A stretch of DNA of 64,000 nt from an uncultured Aquimarina sp. (GTDB lineage: Bacteria; Bacteroidota; Bacteroidia; Flavobacteriales; Flavobacteriaceae), in assembly GCA_947500545.1 (NCBI GenBank), contig CANMSO010000001.1:248001-312000 (forward strand). The letters are read 5' to 3'. The first letter of the stretch is position 1. Each line of letters opens with the position of its first letter. This document shows, piece by piece, positions 61,786 through 64,000 of this stretch. Under the pieces are notes generated by a model. It searched no databases. It worked only from the letters and a program-made list of their open reading frames with translations, and was not told where the DNA came from. Position numbers and translations under genes: made by a program.

Positions 61786-62523
61786 ATGAAATACCCCTAT
61801 GTAATTATAGACAATGATCAAAAAATTGCTGATTCTATTCAGATTGCTTTAGAAGGACAGACAGATTATATCTGCACCGGAATTGCAAAGGAAGAGCAAG
61901 AAGCATTGGATTTAATTTTGGAGAGAAAGCCCCGATTAGTTTTTTTAGAGCCTGAAGTTCCAGGAGTAAATAGCGCAAAAACGCAATATTCTTTGATGAC
62001 CGAACTGTCAAAATACATGTCACAGTTACCAGAGTTTATTGTGATTACTAAAACATCGGAGTATGCTATTGAGGGTATACGTAATAGAATTTTGGATTAT
62101 ATTTTGAAGCCGCTTGGGAAAAGTCAGATCATTAGAACCTTGATGCGATTTGAAAAGGATTTTGATGAAGTGGTGGACAATACATTATGTTTTAAATCCT
62201 ACGGTGATTATAGATTTGTAGATGTAGATGAAGTTCTTTATCTAAAAGCTGATAATAATACTACTGATTTTATTATGAGTAATGGAAGTAAAGTAGAGGC
62301 CTTTAAAACACTTAAACATTTCCAAAATTTATTACCCGACCATTTTGTTAGAATTCATAATAGTTACATTATTAATACGCATTACGTTTCTAGAATTCAT
62401 TTTGGTAAAGCTAAATGTGCTATTAAGAACACTAATGATATGATTCCTTTCTCTAAATCATATAAAAATAATGTAGAAGAGATTAAGGATAATTTAGCTA
62501 AGAAAAGTTTGATCAATATCTAG
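61786..62523 (+). CDS. LytTR-family response regulator with Glu at the phosphoacceptor site
   Basis: 245 residues. The receiver domain (1-~120) has the acidic pair in VIIDNDQK, but the expected phosphoacceptor Asp of the strand-3 motif is Glu55 (LVFLEPEVPG, usually LDxxMPG). The later Lys (YILKPLGK) is kept. The C-terminal LytTR domain binds DNA: DVDEVLYLKADNNTTDFIMS, KTLKHFQNLLPDHFVRIHNS, YIINTHYVSRI. Glu can imitate phospho-Asp, so the protein may be active without a kinase; no LytS-type kinase lies nearby. Targets unknown. Confidence 0.9.
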   Translation: MKYPYVIIDNDQKIADSIQIALEGQTDYICTGIAKEEQEALDLILERKPRLVFLEPEVPGVNSAKTQYSLMTELSKYMSQLPEFIVITKTSEYAIEGIRNRILDYILKPLGKSQIIRTLMRFEKDFDEVVDNTLCFKSYGDYRFVDVDEVLYLKADNNTTDFIMSNGSKVEAFKTLKHFQNLLPDHFVRIHNSYIINTHYVSRIHFGKAKCAIKNTNDMIPFSKSYKNNVEEIKDNLAKKSLINI

Positions 62524-62548
62524 ACTAAACTAATATTTCCGATTAAAT

Positions 62549-62587
62549 AAAAAGAGCGGTCAACAATATCTGTTGACCGCTCTTTTT
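62549..62587. terminator. Bidirectional terminator between the LytTR gene and terC
   Basis: A 17-bp perfect stem (AAAAAGAGCGGTCAACA with TGTTGACCGCTCTTTTT) and a 5-nt loop, between convergent genes. Confidence 0.95.
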
Positions 62588-62607
62588 CGAACATATAGAT
62601 TTATAAT

Positions 62608-63414
62608 TTATACTTCTTGCTTAGCTATCTTGTTTTTTTTACGCAATTTAAAGTTCAAAAACTCTATAAACAAAGAGAAAGCAATAGTAAAATATAAATA
62701 TCCTTTAGGTATGGTACCTACTTCACTATCAAAAATTTGAAGATGCGCCAGGTGTGCAGCTTCTGCAATCAACATAAACCCAATAAGAATTAAAAAAGAT
62801 AATCCTAAGATTTGGATAGAAGGGTGCTTGTTTACAAAACGACCAACCGGAGTAGCAAACAGCATCATAATCAACACAGAGACTACGACCGCGATAACCA
62901 TTAGCAATAGCGCATCATTTGGGTCATCACTTAATCCATTAGTCATTCCAACTGCAGTTAAGATAGAGTCAAAAGAGAATACTACATTGATCAACGTTAT
63001 TTGAACAATTGCATTAGATAAAGAAGCAGAGCTTTTGGCTTGTATTTCTTTTTCTTCTTCACCTTTTTCATCCACTTTTTCATGGATTTCATGAACACTC
63101 TTATATAATAGAAACATTCCTCCACCAAATAGAATTAGTGCTTGTCCACTAATACCGGCCTCAATCCAGGGAAGATTAATGTGCCAAAAAGGAGCTTCCA
63201 TTGCAACCAGAAGCGAAATACCAAATAATAGAACAATTCGCATTAGCATCGCTAGAAATAGTCCAATATTGGTAGCTTTTTTCTGTTGTTTTTCTGGTAA
63301 TTTACTAGATGCTATTGAGATAAAGATGATATTATCAATACCCAGAACAATTTCTAAAAATGTTAGTGTTAACAGTGCTACCCAAGCATCTGCAGAAGAA
63401 AAAATTTCAAACAT
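62608..63414 (-). CDS. TerC-family integral membrane protein
   Basis: 268 residues with about seven membrane segments. The family motif is FLEIVLGIDNIIFISIASSK, with the acidic residues thought to bind a cation, repeated as VVFSFDSILTAVGMTNG. A Glu/Lys-rich cytosolic loop (EIHEKVDEKGEEEKEIQA) separates the halves. TerC relatives export manganese or aid protein export metal balance; tellurite resistance is only one named role. Its start overlaps the preceding lipoprotein stop by one base (TAATG). Confidence 0.93.
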   Translation of the reverse strand: MFEIFSSADAWVALLTLTFLEIVLGIDNIIFISIASSKLPEKQQKKATNIGLFLAMLMRIVLLFGISLLVAMEAPFWHINLPWIEAGISGQALILFGGGMFLLYKSVHEIHEKVDEKGEEEKEIQAKSSASLSNAIVQITLINVVFSFDSILTAVGMTNGLSDDPNDALLLMVIAVVVSVLIMMLFATPVGRFVNKHPSIQILGLSFLILIGFMLIAEAAHLAHLQIFDSEVGTIPKGYLYFTIAFSLFIEFLNFKLRKKNKIAKQEV

Positions 63415-63788
63415 TATTTTATTTTTTTTGCGGTTCCACGTTGTTTACTCTTTGCGCCTACATATCCATACTCAAAAGTGTACGTGTTTTTATCAGTACT
63501 TAAGATTTTAATATGTAAAGGTTTTTGATCTGCCATACTTTTAGGATGCAGCTTGGTGCCTATATATTCACAATCATTAATCCATCTAACACGAGAAGTA
63601 TCACTTTTTCCTCGAAAATAGTCAACCTCTATAGAGTCGTTTCGAAAGCTTTTGGTTTTTACCAATTCACCATTAAAATAGGATTCAGATTCAAAAGTGC
63701 CGGTATGAAAGTTTTTGCAATCTCGTTCTTGATTATAACATCCCATTATAAGCAGAGTAAAAAATGATATAAAAGCAATTTGCTTCAT
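63414..63788 (-). CDS. Small hypothetical lipoprotein
   Basis: 124 residues. Signal FISFFTLLIMGC with lipobox Cys17. Then ERDCKNFHTGTFESESYFNG, DSIEVDYFRGKSDTSRVRWI and NDCEYIGTKLHPKSM, a small beta domain with two further Cys. Similar proteins in flavobacterial databases carry the label DNA topoisomerase IV; nothing in this sequence supports that. Coupled to terC by a one-base overlap. Function unknown. Confidence 0.82.
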   Translation of the reverse strand: MKQIAFISFFTLLIMGCYNQERDCKNFHTGTFESESYFNGELVKTKSFRNDSIEVDYFRGKSDTSRVRWINDCEYIGTKLHPKSMADQKPLHIKILSTDKNTYTFEYGYVGAKSKQRGTAKKIK

Positions 63789-63858
63789 ATAATGATATAA
63801 CTAAAAAACGAAAGTAAATTTATTTCCAGAAATTTTATAGCGAGTAGTGAAAAAGTTG

Positions 63859-64000
63859 TTAAGATTTTTTCATTTGGTAACTATTAAAAGTTCCGTCTGT
63901 ATAAAAAATTACTATACGATCTATATCATTATCGGTATAAACAGGTAGGGGTATTTTTTCTACAAGAGGTGTTTTGGGTTGAGAAATTTCTTCCTGTGAT
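63859..64000 (-). CDS. 3' end of an unidentified gene, cut by window edge
   Basis: The reverse strand is open from the window edge to a stop at 63859-63861, giving about 46 residues: EEISQPKTPLVEKIPLPVY, then NDIDRIVIFYTDGTFNSYQM and a Lys-Lys-Ser end. The Pro-rich linker and the short beta hairpin do not identify a family. Same strand as the lipoprotein and terC genes downstream, 70 nt apart. Confidence 0.5.
   Translation of the reverse strand, partial: SQEEISQPKTPLVEKIPLPVYTDNDIDRIVIFYTDGTFNSYQMKKS

Noticed and set aside
63414..63788. DNA topoisomerase IV label known for similar small proteins
   Set aside because: The sequence is a 124-residue lipoprotein with no topoisomerase motif.

Overview
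The window reads as a chromosomal segment of a marine member of the Flavobacteriaceae (Bacteroidetes), probably close to Aquimarina. The grounds are low GC, secreted enzymes ending in type IX secretion (T9SS) sorting domains, lipoproteins with acidic residues after the lipobox cysteine, a TTG-N20-TAnnTTTG promoter, and family content typical of flavobacteria (DUF4252, M56/BlaI pairs, TonB receptors, S41 peptidases). No plasmid, phage, CRISPR array, tRNA, rRNA or intact transposase was seen.

Left end, 1-7.98 kb: three same-strand genes for large T9SS-secreted carbohydrate-active proteins. One is a truncated CBM6-like protein, one a PL14-like lyase, and one a 1635-residue protein that appears to fuse a PL14-like lyase with a DUF5060-type glycoside hydrolase. 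All three end in the same roughly 125-residue Cys-to-Cys domain, which I cannot assign to a named family, followed by a sorting domain. 8-11.5 kb holds a small reverse-strand cell-envelope group and a membrane-anchored AraC regulator. 11.6-14.3 kb holds nitronate monooxygenase, mnmE, and a detached, diverged copy of the mnmE 3' end on the far side of the monooxygenase gene. This arrangement resembles the scar of integration at the mnmE 3' end.

14.6-25.8 kb: a secreted trypsin-like protease, a DUF4870 protein, and an ammonium-assimilation block (Amt and PII, divergent from gltB-gltD). 25.8-30.6 kb: an S41 peptidase bracketed by two copies of a terminator-like sequence, then a BlaI/M56 sensor pair whose sensor carries about twelve 27-residue repeats. 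30.7-40.7 kb: a broken OmpW gene, a PLP dehydratase, a spermidine-synthase-like methyltransferase, a GlcG/HbpS protein, a coupled GCS2-CBS ligase and aspartoacylase-like hydrolase pair, and several oxidoreductases and hydrolases. 40.9-44.1 kb: a beta-barrel protein, dnaN and a DinB-like protein.

44.1-52.6 kb: a cobalamin acquisition and salvage locus. On the reverse strand lie cobU-cobT-cobS-cobC, a substrate-binding lipoprotein and a FecCD permease. On the forward strand a cobalamin riboswitch precedes a BtuB-like TonB receptor and a BtuG-like beta-propeller lipoprotein. The transporter ATPase is absent from the window. 52.6-58 kb: two tandem S41 lipoprotein peptidases divergent from an ECF sigma factor operon with two DUF4252 proteins. 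58-64 kb: purB, a HEAT-like protein, a haem-binding c-type protein, a Sir2 deacylase, a LytTR regulator with Glu at the phosphoacceptor position, a TerC protein, a small lipoprotein and the 3' end of one more gene.
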